This document shows positions 1-14,300 of a DNA stretch of 64,000 nt, piece by piece. The notes under the pieces were generated by a model. It was not told the origin of the DNA and ran no database searches. It saw nothing but the letters and a program-made list of their open reading frames with translations. The translations under genes and the position numbers were made by a program. Position 1 is the stretch's first letter, and the number at the start of each line of letters is the position of its first letter. The DNA is from Crotophaga sulcirostris (lineage: Eukaryota; Chordata; Aves; Cuculiformes; Crotophagidae): assembly GCA_013397455.1 (NCBI GenBank), contig VYZB01000015.1, forward strand, positions 3,031,071 through 3,095,070. Direction: 5' to 3'.

Positions 1-3000
1 TGTGAGAAGAGACCAACGCCCGCTTGACTACAACCTCCTTTTAGGTAGTTGTAGAGAGCAATTGTCCTTCTTGTAACTCTTTCTTTGTAAATATACTGTA
101 TTAATACAATTTGAGGAGGTCAGTGGAGATGAAAGTCAATGTGGCCATTTTCCTATGCAAGTATGAAAATCATATTGCTGCAAGAGCACTTGTTGCATGT
201 GTGGCTGCAGGGAAATTTGGGAAGGCAGACAAAACCACAACGACAGAGGCTGAAGGATGCTGAAGGTTTTGAATGGGTCAGACACATCTGAATTAAGTCT
301 GTGCTCAGGAAACTTAATGGCAAGAACATGCAAAGACCCAGTGAAGCCAGGCTCTGTATTATATCTATTTTATAGATATATTTTGATAGTCTTTCTTGAT
401 CTTACTTGCCGTTGTGAGCCAATACTACACATCAGATTATCTCTATCTGAAGAATGTTCATGTAGTAATGGAGACACTTTCCAACAGCCTCCAGCAACAG
501 TGGAGAATGGTGGATGGTAGGCTGTAAATCAAGTGATGAGGTGCCATATGTAAGGGAAGTTTATGCCCATCAAAAGGTGTGTACTGCTCAAAGTGGAGGC
601 TAAAGAGTAGACAGAAGGATGTAGTCACATGTTTACAAGTGCAGGAAAAGATAAAAAGAACATGGCAATTGTGAAAATGTGAGAGCTTGTGTATGTGTAT
701 GAAGAACTTGGAACTCTTTCAGAGTATAAGCTCTTCCTTTGCTAGTTAGGATATGTACTCTTAATATGGTTATAAATAATATTTAGATATTTCTGATGAG
801 GTGGGAGAGTTCTAGAGGCAAGATATGGTATATTCTCATGGGGAACAAGATGTGCTATAGAACACCAAAGAAACGATTTAATCTGTCAGTGGGATGTGTG
901 GAAGGACTTGGCACCACTGTTCTTTGAATTGAGGCTTGCTGACACAAACTGCTGGCAGTAAAAAAACCCTAAAATAGGCCTCTTGGTGTAAATTAGTTAC
1001 CTATTGCTGTGTGACTGGCTCGTTATTTTAAAATGCTAGCAAGACAATATTACTATATATAAATATATATCTTATATCCCTTTGGGAAGTTCACTGTTTC
1101 TGGCCCATGACATCATCCATGGACATTATTTTTAGCTCCTTTATTTAATAAAGTGTTAAAACTAGATACGAGTAAACTTTCTCTCATAGAAATAGGATTT
1201 ACATTGTATATGTGCTTTGCACATGCTTTTTTCCTTGCCACCTGTCACTGAAACTGTGGACAGATGCTTTCTCCAGGTTCCAGCTGAGCCTGCTGAAAAT
1301 ATTACTGTTTCCAGCTGCTTGTCACTGCCTGGGAGCTAGAGGTTAGTGTCCCCAGAACTTTTCCAAAGCCAGAGATCATATGAGTGTTCCCATGTCTGCT
1401 GATGGCAAAGTCGTCCAGCTTCAGGAGCAAACCTGGCTGACTGCAGTGACATGGATTACAGTCCTGTAAAATCCCCTTTCTCCAGCTGTACTCCTCTCCC
1501 AGAGGAGCAGTAACAGACAGCTGGGGAGAGGATGCTAATGTTACCAACTGGCATGGCTGACTGCAGAGTGAATACCTATCTGCAGCTTTTTTTTTGTCTT
1601 GGAAGCAAACTGGTTTCTCTCAGAATCGCTGAGTCCTCAAGATGTGGGACCTCTAGTGTAGAGGTCATCTGTAGATAACAATTCCTAGAATATTTCGTAG
1701 AGGCAAAGACCCCTCATCCCTTCGTTTTCAGAAACACTGAAATAATGGATTTAAATTTCAGAAGTACTAGTGTTTTTCAATATTAGTAGTGGCTTACACT
1801 CAATATTTTTGTATAGCAATGCAGTAGTCAGAGATCCAGATTTTCGTATATTTGGAACAAAGGCCTACGCTTTCTCCTTGCTGCCCCCATCCCCTTCCAC
1901 CTCTGGCATATTCCAAAGTTGCCTTTGCACCTGTGGGAGCCGTAGCTGTTGTGGTAGGTACTGCTAAGGGAGCTGAGCTGTTTATTAGAGAGCCCCAAAG
2001 AGGTGGGCTGCTTCTGCTAGGGTCTGCAGAGCAGGAGCTGCTACCTCAAGGGATCCCCTCACTCCAGAAGAGCTGGATATTCAACATCCTCTTCTTCCTC
2101 CTGTTAGCAGTGGTAGCAAGAGGAGGTGTTTGGGAAGTGTGTTGCTTGAAGAGCCTGCTCCCTCCAAAAAAGTAGGAGGTAGTATGTGAGAATCCTATAT
2201 CCAGTTTCCGTCCTGAACTGTGCTGAGTTACCATGCGTGGAGAACTAAGATGAACCCAGTGTGAAACCATATGCTGCTGAATAGTCATGAATATACCTAT
2301 TATTGGCAACTGTGGTGCTTGCTGACTACCACTGTACTGGCTTATCTGTAAAACAGGGGGAAAGTCACAAAGAAAAACAAACTTCAATTTTGTGGACTTG
2401 TGATTGATGCTTGTAGTGGTGCAGCAGAGGGTAGAGCTGGGAAATGTAAAGTGAATGAAGGCTTAAATCTGTAGCAGACAGGAAGAAAAATGGAGTTTCC
2501 AGAGAAGGAAAGCTCCTAATCCCACTATGTAGTTGTTAGTGCATAGCTGCTACAAAATGGCATTAAGGAATGACAGAAAACTTGGCCTGTAGCACTTGGG
2601 AGTTGTAACTGTTGTAATGCTGAGAATTTTAAAATAAATAATGTTACTGAGTGTTTATTAGGCATATAAAGCATCACAAAGGTGTAAGTGTAGATCAATA
2701 AAGTTGTTTTAAGTATGGCTAAAAATTGTCACTCTTCATCACAAGAAAAGGTATTTTACACAATTTGTCTTTTTTATCTACAGTGGACTTTTTGAGTGGT
2801 GGGAAAAGAAATAAGCAGAAATTAAATATTCCCTCATAACCTTTGAGTTTTGATTTTTTTTTTTGGTGTTTGCATCTTTTGCCATGTGTCTTGATACGGG
2901 CTCTTGTCATCTTTCAGTCTCTTAAATTCTTAAGAGAATACCATCTTCCAGAATCAATAATTTTAGTGTGGGGAGAGAAATCATACCTGCTTTTGCTGGT

Positions 3001-6000
3001 GTGGGCACCTCACCTGCCCAGATCCCCTTGAGAGACAGTTCTAAGGAGCATGGCTTCCGAGGTTTTGCTGGGGCTTGATGGGACAACTAATGCCTCCAGC
3101 CTCTGCCAATTCATCCTTTGGAGAGAATTAGTCCCTTCAGTAAGGCTGTGACTCCATTGAGACGAATTTCATATTCTATTGTGTTCTCCTGGGCTTGACC
3201 GGGTGCTTTTTGGAGCCAAGTTGCATCTAATATCTGCAACAAATGGAATTCCCTGGGCATCTGTTTTCTGTTGGGGCAATGATGATTCTCTAAACCTTTT
3301 TCAACAGGCATTTGGTTGCTGAGATTAATTCAAACAACAAAATTTATACAGTCATTATTTCCCTAAATACCAATTAATAACACAGAATTGCATTTTTTTC
3401 ATTCCTACTTTTACAATTGGGCCTGTTCTAAAATATTGCAAATACAAACCCTTGTTGAGGCTAGTGTTGTCTTGGGGCTCGAACTGGTATTTGTTGGAAA
3501 GCTGAAGATAAGTACTTTGGGACACGCATGGGAGGAAAATACATTAAGATGGTGTCCGTGTGGTGATGTGGGGCAGAGCCCTGACTAGTTCTGTGAGAAG
3601 TTAAGAGGATGGTCAGAGGAGTGGAGGCCAAGGAAGCCTTTCTCAATGTCAGTGTCCCCATCAGGAGCAGCCAAGTGCAGATGGCTGCTCACCAGACTGC
3701 CTCTCCTGGCAGTGTAGCAGGGGACAGTGGTCTTGGCTGGAGTTGAAGATGTGATGTTGACAGAAGGGCGATGTCTGTCCTGCATGCTGGAGAGAAGCCA
3801 GCACCTGCAGCATTTGTGCCCTGAGAGAGGGAGACAGTGACTCTTCTGGGTAGTTGTCAAGCCTATCTTCCCATATTGCCGAGGGAGGGTTGCGTCAGGA
3901 AGGGCTAGTGACATGGGGAAAAGGTCTTGTCACACTTATGTAATTGCTTTTGCTGTGACATAGTTCAGTAGTCACAGTGTGGCTGATGGCTAATGTGTTG
4001 TCTGTGGTTTCTTCCCCCCACTGCAGCACATGTCGTTCTCCAGCGATGTTTCAGAGAGGACAGCAGAATTTTCCATATATCCCTCTATCTAGATCAGTCT
4101 TAATGTCTGTTTTTCCCTACTGTTTGCTGATAAGATCTAAGAAATAGGTTTCCTATGCTCCACCTCTGGCTTCCATTCTCCCAGTCTGTATCCTCCAGGC
4201 CGTATGGATGCTGACTTGGAAACAAAACTCCAAGAATGGTTAACTTCGCTGCTTCCACTGTGCCTTAAGGGAGGCACAGAACTGAGCTCGTAAGTTATTT
4301 AAAACCAGTGGATAAGAACTGAAGATTATATATAGCTGTCACGGAAAAGTGTACTTCCATATGGTGACTCTTCAGTTCTCTGTATTTTGCCCTGTTTGGT
4401 CATGTGCCAAGGCACAGATCCGCAGAGCATCTGTATTCTCCTACCTTCTCTGCTAAGGTAGAACTGAATAAGGGTTGACAAATTATTTTGCACTGATTTT
4501 TTTTTTCTCTGTCCCTCTGTTTTGGCTAAATTCCTCTAATTTGGTCTTGATGTTTAAGAAATACTATTTTTTCCATCTCACTTTTGTCCAAAAGATTTCC
4601 TCTCTAGAAAATCTGAGAAGAAATATGATAAGAAAGGCTTCTTCAGTTTTTCATTTTTTAGCTTGATCATGTTTTCTATGATAAATACCCAGTATGAATT
4701 TTCACTTGAATATTTCAGATAGTTGTTACTGAACTTAAACTTAACACATTTGCTACAAGTTTGTTTCATTTAAGTTGTTGTCCCACTTAGAGTAAATTTC
4801 TTTTTTTCCTTTAAACCATGTTTGGGTGGAAAAAAATGCTGTAGCCATTTTCAGTATGGAAGAATTTTACAGCAAGAACTTATTTGTTATGTTAAACAAC
4901 AATTTCCTTGCTTTTCTTATTTTGGTGCAAGCTTTTTGGAGTGTGTGTGATTCTGATGACTTAAGAGAGAAATAAGAGCTTAGAAAATTGACATGTGTTG
5001 AGCTGTCTTGGGAGATGGTACTCAGCTCTGTACTGTTGCAAGGTGCATGGTATAAAAGGACAGGCAGACAGAGAAGACAGTGTTGAAAAGAGCTTTAGCA
5101 GTTTAACATACTTGCATCAGCAACAACATTGCTATGATAGATTGTAATGTTTCCAAAGGAACCCTTATAATCAATATTTTTAGCAAGCCTTAGCCTATAT
5201 CTTAGTGGAATTTGAGTGGCAACTTCCCTCTCTTAAAAATGTAGGGAGGGTATAATAAGAAAAAGATTTCCAGTTATAGTGTTGTTCTCTGTTAGAGCAA
5301 TGTTTATACAGTTTCCACAGCATAAATACTTGAAATATAATTGCTGTGGTAATATCCCTACTCTTTAACCTGTCAAGAAAAGATGACACGTGCCAGCTTT
5401 GACTCCATTGTTGGAAGACTGCTGGTGTCTAAGTACAGTTGCATAATGCTCTAGAAGGGTTCCAGAGGAACTGTTGTGGTTTTGAGGTCGATAATCTGGG
5501 GTTTAACAACTCCCTAAACATATATTTGCATATTAGGCCACAGCTATTCCTAAGTCACTCCGAAGATTTCCTGTAACATTAGCTAATGTCCCTTGAACTT
5601 GGAACAGCCCCAGCTTTGCTCGGCACCCATTTAATGAGTGGGGTAGACCTGAGGAAAACCTTGTGTACCCTGGCTGGTGATGCTCTTTTTAAGAAACCCG
5701 TCATACACTGTTATTGTTTGAGGTTTAAACAGAGTATACTGTAGGAAGAGATCGGGGAGCTTGAATGTTTTAAGACTGAGATTGTGTCTGAGTTGTTGCA
5801 TTCACTCCAGGTTTCTCCATTTCCGAAAAATACCAATGAATTGCAGGGAGTGAAGAGAACAACAGCAAACCTGATTATACAGTAAAAAGGACTGGCTTAG
5901 TAAGAAAGCCTTTGAAAGAACTTGAGTATGTACAGCTTGTCCAAGCAAATACAAAAGTGTTGTATGATAAGTGTCTAGTATTAGAAGATTCTTAGAGGTT

Positions 6001-7441
6001 TAAAATGAAGGAATTACTTAGTATTCAAAGAGCTAGAGGTAAGAGTAATGTAATGATATTATAAATGGAGAGGATTTAAGATAAAAGGAGACATTCACAG
6101 TGAACTAGTTCAGATTGTGGAATAGCTACTGAAAGGAAGTGGTGGAAATCTCCAGGTTTTTTATATTGTAGAAGATAGTATATTAACTGAATGTTACACA
6201 GTGACTACAAGATAGCTAATATTTCCTAGGTTTTTATTTCATACTAAGGATGGAGTGGATGACCCTGTAAGTCTTTCTTTACTCCAGAAATCTGGAATGT
6301 TGGTGAAACTGTTCTAATGTAGGTAGAGATTTTCAAAGACACAAAGGAACATTGAACACCTAATACTCATTAAAATCAAACAGATGCCTTTGCATTGTCC
6401 CTAAAACTGTTCTTTGGTGCATTTAAGTATATTTTAATGGTACTCTGTTAAAGCAGGCTTGCAAGAGCAAGGAATTAAGGGATTGGAAGCATTTCTAATT
6501 TTGATTCACCCAAGCTTATAAATTGGGCATGTGTTTAAAACCTGTAGCTAGCTCACCAAGACTAACAGATGCATCCATAGAAGCATGGTATCCATTAATA
6601 CCTGATTTAAAAGAACTTTTTTAGCAGAAGAATCTGAAATTAGGTCCTCCTCAGCTTCTTTGGGATCTCTGGAAAGTGTAACCTGAGTCCCCCATATATT
6701 TTGTCTGTCAGCCCTGCTCATACCTGAGCTATGCATATGGTATGTGTTGGTATCCATTCTCTTTTATTCCTGATTCAAAACACTTCTAACCTTTTCTTTC
6801 CTGGTGTTAAAACAGATACCAAATGAGTAGATTTTTTTCTGAGAATGCTGGTATGGCTGGTGGCTTGGGAGTCCCTCCTCTCCCCTCAGATGTGCTCCCT
6901 CTGGCATTCCACCTTGTTTTGCCTGGTACCCAAATTCTCTCTTCCGTCTGTTCCTGTTTGCTCAGCCTGTTTCAGAGACCTGTGGCCAGCAGCAGAGTTG
7001 TTGGATGTGTTGAGCCTGCTTCAGATGGAACTTTTTTTGCAGTGATGGCCTTCTTCCCCTTGCCTTGCTGTGCTGCTTTTGCCGTTGAAGGCTTCTGTTT
7101 TCTGCAGCTCTCTAAGCTGGTGACGGTTGACCATTCTTTTGTGCTGGAAGTTAATCTTTCATGCAGACCACATCATTGTGGTCATCTGGGAAATTAAGAT
7201 GGATCTCATATTAATGCTTTTTAAGCTCACCATTGTGTTGGATGAAAATAAATATGCCTTAACACTTAGAAATTTTGGTGTGCTGAAAGCAGTTAACCCT
7301 AGCATGGGTACAGAAGCAACTACACCCTGGAAAACCAGAAGTGCAGGAAAGCTAGGATGAGAGATGCAAACTATTGAAAGAAGGGAGAAGCAGATTCTTA
7401 ATGGGGAAAAAAGCTAAACTCTCCAGGGCATCCACAAATGA

Positions 7442-7498
7442 TTGGGGTTGGGCTAGATGATCCCAAGAGGTCTCCTCCAGCCTAAATGACTCTATGAA
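7442..7498 (+). mobile_element. CR1 LINE, short 3' tail fragment
   Basis: The stretch contains the characteristic CR1 3' region words: a run like GGTTGGGCTAGATGATC, then AGAGGTCTCCTCCAGCCT, and an end close to TCTATGA. Only about 57 bp remain, which fits the heavy 5' truncation normal for CR1. Orientation is the same as the gene. It is an old, inactive fragment. Confidence 0.75.
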
Positions 7499-8350
7499 GC
7501 AGAGACTGCAGGTGGTAGCTCAGGAGCAGCATATTGGTCACAGGGAAAGGAGCTTTTAAGAGAGAATTTTCTATTGGAGATCATGAGTAGGTCTTACTGA
7601 CACTTGCACGGTGAGAACCAAGTGAGGAGGAAATGTGGTCTATTGCTCAGAAGATATGGGAGTATCTACACCCAGCGTGATCTTAATCCAGAGGTGCTGT
7701 GGTGGATGCTGATCTTCTACAGTCTGTCATCATATGACCCAATTCTCAGCTGGAATATGGTATATTTGAGAAGCCTGAGTTGTGTCATATGAGAAGGCTA
7801 GCTCATGTAATCCAGCTTGATCTACACTTAAAACATGCAAGCAGATTATGCTGTTATTCCTGTTAAGTTTGTACTTTATTGTTTTTAATTGATTTGCCTT
7901 TGTTTGTCTTGGTAGCCTTGCTTTTTCATTTGGAGAAGGTTGACAACACTACTTCCTCCTCTTGTCCTCCCCTTTGCCGTGACTTGCATAACTTCTAAAA
8001 TCCCAACTGTGCTGTACAAGTAGGGACTGGAGATAAATTCAGTCTTTCAGTAGTTCTCATGTGTGTCATGCCCTTATTACAGTACCACTAGGGCTGGAAG
8101 GTGATGCATTATTTTTCTTGTGCTCTTCAGTCTGTGTCCCAGTGTTAACAATATTTCTTGGTGTGATATTTGTTTGTTGTTAGGTCAGTTTGACACAAAA
8201 TGCTTATATGACAGCATGCAGCCAAGCATAACTAGGTGCATATGCCACAGATGGTGGCAACAAGGAAAACAAGATAGGCTTGATTTTTCTCCACAGGTTT
8301 CAAGGTTTTTCTCAAAGCAGATTCTAGAAAACTGCCTTGTGCCTAAAGGG

Positions 8351-8397
8351 GTGTAAGTGTGTGCATATATATATATGTATATACACACATGTATATT
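8351..8397. repeat. TG/TA dinucleotide microsatellite, self-complementary
   Basis: GTGTGTGCATATATATATATGT is followed by ATACACACATGTATAT. The TG side pairs with the CA side around the TA core, so the repeat can fold on itself. It is an imperfect simple repeat and probably length-variable. Confidence 0.9.
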
Positions 8398-11300
8398 TAT
8401 AAAGCTATAGTAGCTGCAACCTTTTAAATGTAGCTGGAAACTATCTTGAAATGAAGAAACAGACAGAAATCCCACTCTGTGCTACCTCTGTGTCCTTGTT
8501 CAAACATAATAGGTTTTGTAGTGGTATTAGCCATGAAAAACCTAAACAATGTGATTGTACGTAGCAGCACTTGATACTACCTATGAGGGAGTGAATACAA
8601 AGTCTTCAGATTTTTAAGAGGAATTGAGAATAATGTTGGAATACAGACTAGGGAAAACTAGTAATCAAAAAAAGCTATTGCATTGTATAATTGATAACCC
8701 GGAACCTATCAATCACCAGAAAGCATTACTATAATAAATACCTGGGGCAGAATACACTGTACAGCATGCACTTTAATTTCCTAGGAGTGTGATTTCTATA
8801 TCAAGAACAGAAGTAGTATTTTATCTTTGTCACTTTGTTGTTGTGCAATAGGTCCCCACTGAGTAGCACCCTCTCTTGGTGATAGTATCTTGCGTGATGA
8901 CATAGTTACGGTGAAAGGGGTAGTGCTGCTTGTGGGCAAGGAACAGTGGCTTTCTATATCATGTATACATTTAAAAAATCCTGATAGTACTTTAGTGTGG
9001 GGCTTCCCTCTGTGTTGAATGCACACATTCCTTATATTGCTTTCAGAAATGTTCAGGAACACGTGTTCATTTTCTTTGACAGTTTGGTAGGGGTTGTTTT
9101 AGCAGCAATCTAGCAAGGTAGGATCTGTATTACTTGTTAAGCAAATCAGCTTCTTCAGCCTCCTGTGCTAAGAATACAGAGTTCTAATCTGGAGCCCTAC
9201 GCATTTGAAGTTCAGGTTTTCCTACAATTGGGTTCTATATTCCCTTATTTACAAAAGGTTTGAAAAATTCAGAAGTATGCTATTGTAGATACAGTAAAGG
9301 TTCTGTTGAATTTATTTGTTTACTTCTTCTTTACTTTTGGCCTACTGAGTCCAAAATTAAACCCTCTGTTATGGACTCTACATATTTTTGGAAAAGCACA
9401 GCTGACTTGTAGTGCAGCCAGGCTACTTTGCCTTACAGTACATGACTCCCATTTGTGATCCTGGTGTAAATGTCGTCTTTGCCAAAGGGACCACAGCCCA
9501 AGGGAGGATAGGAGATGCCTAAATGTCTTAGTATTGTGCTCTAGCAAATCAAGTTTGAGATTGAGAGCTGTGATACCTACTCTTGATGCTCAAATGGGTG
9601 TTTATAGTGCTGTAAATCTACCCCTTGTTCTCTCTGCATCTATTTCCCTGTGTTGTGTGATCTACTCACCAAGCAAAGGTGCTGTCCGTGGCTGTTTGAA
9701 CCGTGCTGCTGACACACTGAGACACTTATCATTGAAAGGACATTTCCCTCATCTTTAATCCAGGTGTGGAATTATGCTGAGCTGCTGCACTAGTCATTTG
9801 ACAGCCTCACTGAGGCAGTTGGATTCTGCTTGTGTAGTAAGTGGCAGAGCTGGAAAGAAAGATCCACCTTCTCCATTCCACACAGCACGGTCTGGTTAAG
9901 TATGTATGTGCACAAAGAATGACTTCATAGCCCAGATCTCAGGATCATGTCAGGGTTTTGGTCATATTTTGAAAAAGCTTGATTATATTTTAGTGGCTAG
10001 CACCTGGAAATTGATTTGTAGACTCACAGGGCTGCAAAGGAGACTGTTTCAGGAGGGGAAGTCAGTAGTTGGGCTGTGGGAAGGTAAGCTTAGCCTTACA
10101 GAAAGATTCAACTGGATATGACTTTCCTTGGTTTTTAGAAGCAGCCAGTAAATAAGCTCAGAGGCTTAACCCAGCCACTAGGATAATCGCTCTCAAAGTA
10201 GTGTTGTATTATGTCTCTTGCAGAATGCTTGTAGACAGATTTCAGTGGTATTATTGCAAATTTACAGTGAATACATAATATATTACAGCTGTAGTTTGCC
10301 CCAGACAGCCTTGGATTTGCCAGCTCTTTCCTCAAGAGTTATCCAAGTCAGTGCTGGGAGCTGGCAGAAATGGTTGAGGGCTTGCTGCTGCTCAATTATT
10401 CCATTCTATCATATTGGGTAGAAGGATTTCCCTCTATTAAGTATGTTCTATTTTAATTTCTTCTGCATAGTTGGCAATTTTTAATGTTCCTTTAGCTTGA
10501 AGTTAAACAAGCTTAAACCAAGCAAAGGTTCCCTGGGGACTTTGACCGTGGAGAAGGAAACATTACAAACAAAGCACTTTGAATGAAATCATGATTACTT
10601 ATGCAAATACACAAACTACTCCCAATTACAAGCAAGTTAGGTTCTTAATAATGGTTTGGTTATTTCAGATCAGAAACATTGCAACTGTATTCAGCCATAT
10701 ATGTCTGGGTTCTCTGCACCTTTTCTCGCTCTTGTCCCTCGGTGGATTTGTATTCTCAGTTATGCTGAAATGACTTTAAACACACAAGTATGTAGCTTGT
10801 AAGTGACCCAGAATTTTGACCAGAAGTGATATGATTAGCACTTTGAGGATATAAGTACGAACAGCAGCCAATATAATTGGGGTGCAAATGTGCAAGTTCA
10901 GAGACAGTTCCTTCTGGTCTCCAGTGTCCTTCTGTTGTGACTTGTGGGACTTTGTGGATGGTTTGAGCTGGAGGAAAGCCCTTGCTGGATGACACACCAA
11001 AGCTGTAGCTGACTTTCAGAAAAGAGAAAGCTACAAAGCAGAGGCAATTGGAACCTCCCCAAGTGCGGCAAGAACAAACTGTGACACTTTCCCCCCTTGT
11101 TTTTATTTGATTTAATGATTTGGCTTCAAGTCAGTTCTTGCTTCAATCGTTTAGTTTCAGCTGAACTGTGCTTTGCCCTCCTCCTTTTCTCCTTCCCATC
11201 CATTGCAGTTCTTTATGCATACATCCTTGTTGAGCTTTTTATTTGATGGAAAAAAGGGAAGCATGCAGAATTGGTCACTGTGCTGGTGTCTAAACTTAAA

Positions 11301-14300
11301 GGGTGGTTTGTGGGGTATCCTCCTAAACAATCCATGGGTATCCCAAATTCCTGATCATTCAGCTTTGGAGATGTATTAGAGTCCTTTCTCCATATGTTCA
11401 TGAGTTCTTGCTCTGGTAAGATCAGGTTGTACCCAGTCAGTAAGGAGCACTTGTGTGCATAAAGGTTTAGATGTGCCTCGCTGGATCCTGGTGTATGATT
11501 GTAGTCCCAGTGGTGGGCAGTTCTGCTGGGACTTGCAGATCATACACACCCTCTAGGAATTGCCCCAGTGGCAGTGCTACAGGGTTAGTGTTTACCCCAT
11601 ATCTTGTAGTCTTTTAAACTTGAGGTGGACAACACCTCCTTCCAGACTTCTGCAGAGCTCCTTCCTACAGCTTTGGAGAAATCAAGTCAGATTGATGTGG
11701 GTTTGGAGAACTGTAGCTGCTCCCGTTTTCCTGAAAACTGTTGGGAATCTGAGAAGGGAATGAACAGATGTGTAGAAAAAGTAGCTCAATATTTTATCAA
11801 CCAGTATCTTATGTATCAGTTCAAACAAAAGGTTTAGTGTATTTAAAAAGAAAAAGGGGAAAACTAATCCATCTTTGCACTGAAGTATATAAAGCATAAC
11901 ATGTCTAGCAGGGTTTTGGTCTAAGAAAAGTTGCTTTATTTCTTCTTGTCTTCAGTTTTCATTGCAGGAATGCAACTCCTGAATTTGAATGCACCGTGCT
12001 ACACTTAAAAACCCTTTGTACCTTTGCAATGTTGAAAAGATTCTGCTTTTGGATTGGCTTTGCATGCTGCCCTGTGTGCTGAGAGCAGCTTAGCCCATGT
12101 TGGTTACTTAAATCAAAGAACAATATAAAGTAAACAATCTCAGATATTGTTGCCTTTTGTAGGCTGTGTGAAATCCCTTGTTAAGAAAAAGATTAGCTGA
12201 AAATTTTAATGTGGAGAGTGAATGTATGCTTGTGACACTGATCCCCACTTGTGTAGGAAAATGAAGCAAAATTGAGCTAGCCTTATATTTTTCACTCTTT
12301 TCTAGCCTGTAGCCCTTCCCTTTTTTTAAAAAAAAACACTAGAATTTAATTTGGATAGTTCAGCAAACCTACAGTCAGATGCAGAATTGATTTATAGATG
12401 CTGCTATTAAAAGCTGATTATGTGCACATGAAACAAACTGGAGCTCAATTAATTAGAATGCCTCCTTCAAAGACTCTTCTGCAGGAGTTTGTTTTATAAT
12501 TCAGTTCATACTGTATGTTTAGCTTTAGATGCACTTCAGAAACTCAAGAGCTCATCCTTTTCTAAGACAAATTATCTGTGCCATTTATTAACTGCTTGTT
12601 TTTATTGTGGACTGGAACACACCTGTAATGAATGGCTTGTTCTAAACCATATTTATCTGTAGTGTTTTCACTGTGCAATTTAGTATGCTGCTGGTGCTGT
12701 GTATGGAAGTTTTCCTGCTTGCTTCCAGTTGCTTCCAACACCTTTTTGGGTTGAAGGGAGCCGGGCTACTTATAGCTGGCTCATTAACTGTTTTGAGTCC
12801 TCGTATGTTTGCCTGAATTCAGTTGTCACCATAGGGATGAGGAGAATGAATTAAAAGCTGGTGGTGGAGCAAAGGGTAGAATTGCAACACCTGTTTAGAC
12901 TGGTGAAGTGCCTTTGGACTTGTGGAGTGACTACTGTTGAGTACTGCCTTGGTTATAGCACAGTCATTCTCATGAGCATGGCTGAAATGAGTGTCTACAC
13001 TTTGAAGCATGAAGGAAATAATTCGGTGACTTTGCTGCAAAACTCTGACTGCAGGTTGTCTCTGAGAGGGGAAAATGTGTCCTAGTTGTGAGGGCTGTTG
13101 CAAGTGCAGGGTAGAGGCAGCCTCTGAGTCTGTCCTCTGAAGGGTTGAGTTCCTGCAGGTCTTATGGTCAGTTGCTTTCTTTACTGGGTTTTCAGATTAC
13201 TTTGCAGTGTTAGATCTTTAAAGACTTGGTTTCTGTGGCTGTGGCCAGCTGATTGTCTCATAACTAGATGTTGCAGCTGAAGTTTGACCACCGCCAACTG
13301 TTTGGGTCCTTATAAATTATGGTTACCAACTACAGTGAGTTAAACCACCTTTCCTCCAGCCTCCTTCCCCCGATCTGTTGTATGGTTTTCAGTGCTTTTG
13401 CTAACTTGTGTGTCTCAAGCCAACTGCCTGTGTTACCACATGAGCATTATTATTTCTTCTAAAGGCATTTCTATGCTATAACCTTTGACTTGAACAAGGA
13501 CTGTGACATGTTTGGAGTTTAGTTTTTTTTCATTGTCACTTTGAACTTCATTCTTCTCTAAATTAAAGATCGAATGTTAACACTATGGGTTTGTGAGTTG
13601 TCTTGGTGTGGTCAAACTGAACACGTATAATGTTCTAGGAAAGTAAATCCAATATGTAGGTATCATGGCTAGAGACAAATTTAGTTTTCCACTTCTGTTG
13701 CATTCTAATATTAAAAGATTTATGCCTTTGTGTTGTGAATTAAAAATGTTAGTCTTTTTAATATAACTGTTGAAAAACCACAAATTATCTCAGTTATACC
13801 AGTTTGATTTTTCAGAGCTATTATGGAAGAAGTCCAGTTCCAGTAAAGTATTGTCCTTCAGTCTTAAAATGATTACTAAAGCCATACATCAAGAACAAGC
13901 CTGAATCAGTATTTATTGACCATAGCTAGTGATCTATGAAGTACCTACCACTAGTCTTCAAAGGTAATTGGAATGAGAGACTTGCACTATAGTGTTAGTG
14001 TAAAAAGAATGAATCTAATGGATCAAGGACACTTCAGTTGTCTGACTTTAAGAAATCCACCTAGTACCTGCCCTAAGCAAAGGATGCTGTGCTTTTTCAG
14101 AGTAGTAGTAATTCAAATGGCTGTGTAGCTTTTTGATACAAGTTTGAACTGACCTATATGCATTGCCAAAACTGAATGGCTGTGTGTTTTGATTAAGTAC
14201 TGTAGCAGCTAATGTGATGATAATCTTAATATATAGGCTTCTGGAGTGACCTAATCAGGTGTTGATACTTTTGCATACAAGGTAGTCTAAGGCCATGATG

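Noticed and set aside
6823..7197. Plus-strand frame of 124 codons, leucine- and cysteine-rich
   Set aside because: It is compatible with random T-rich intron. There is no signal-peptide-plus-domain logic that I can defend and no similarity that I recognise.
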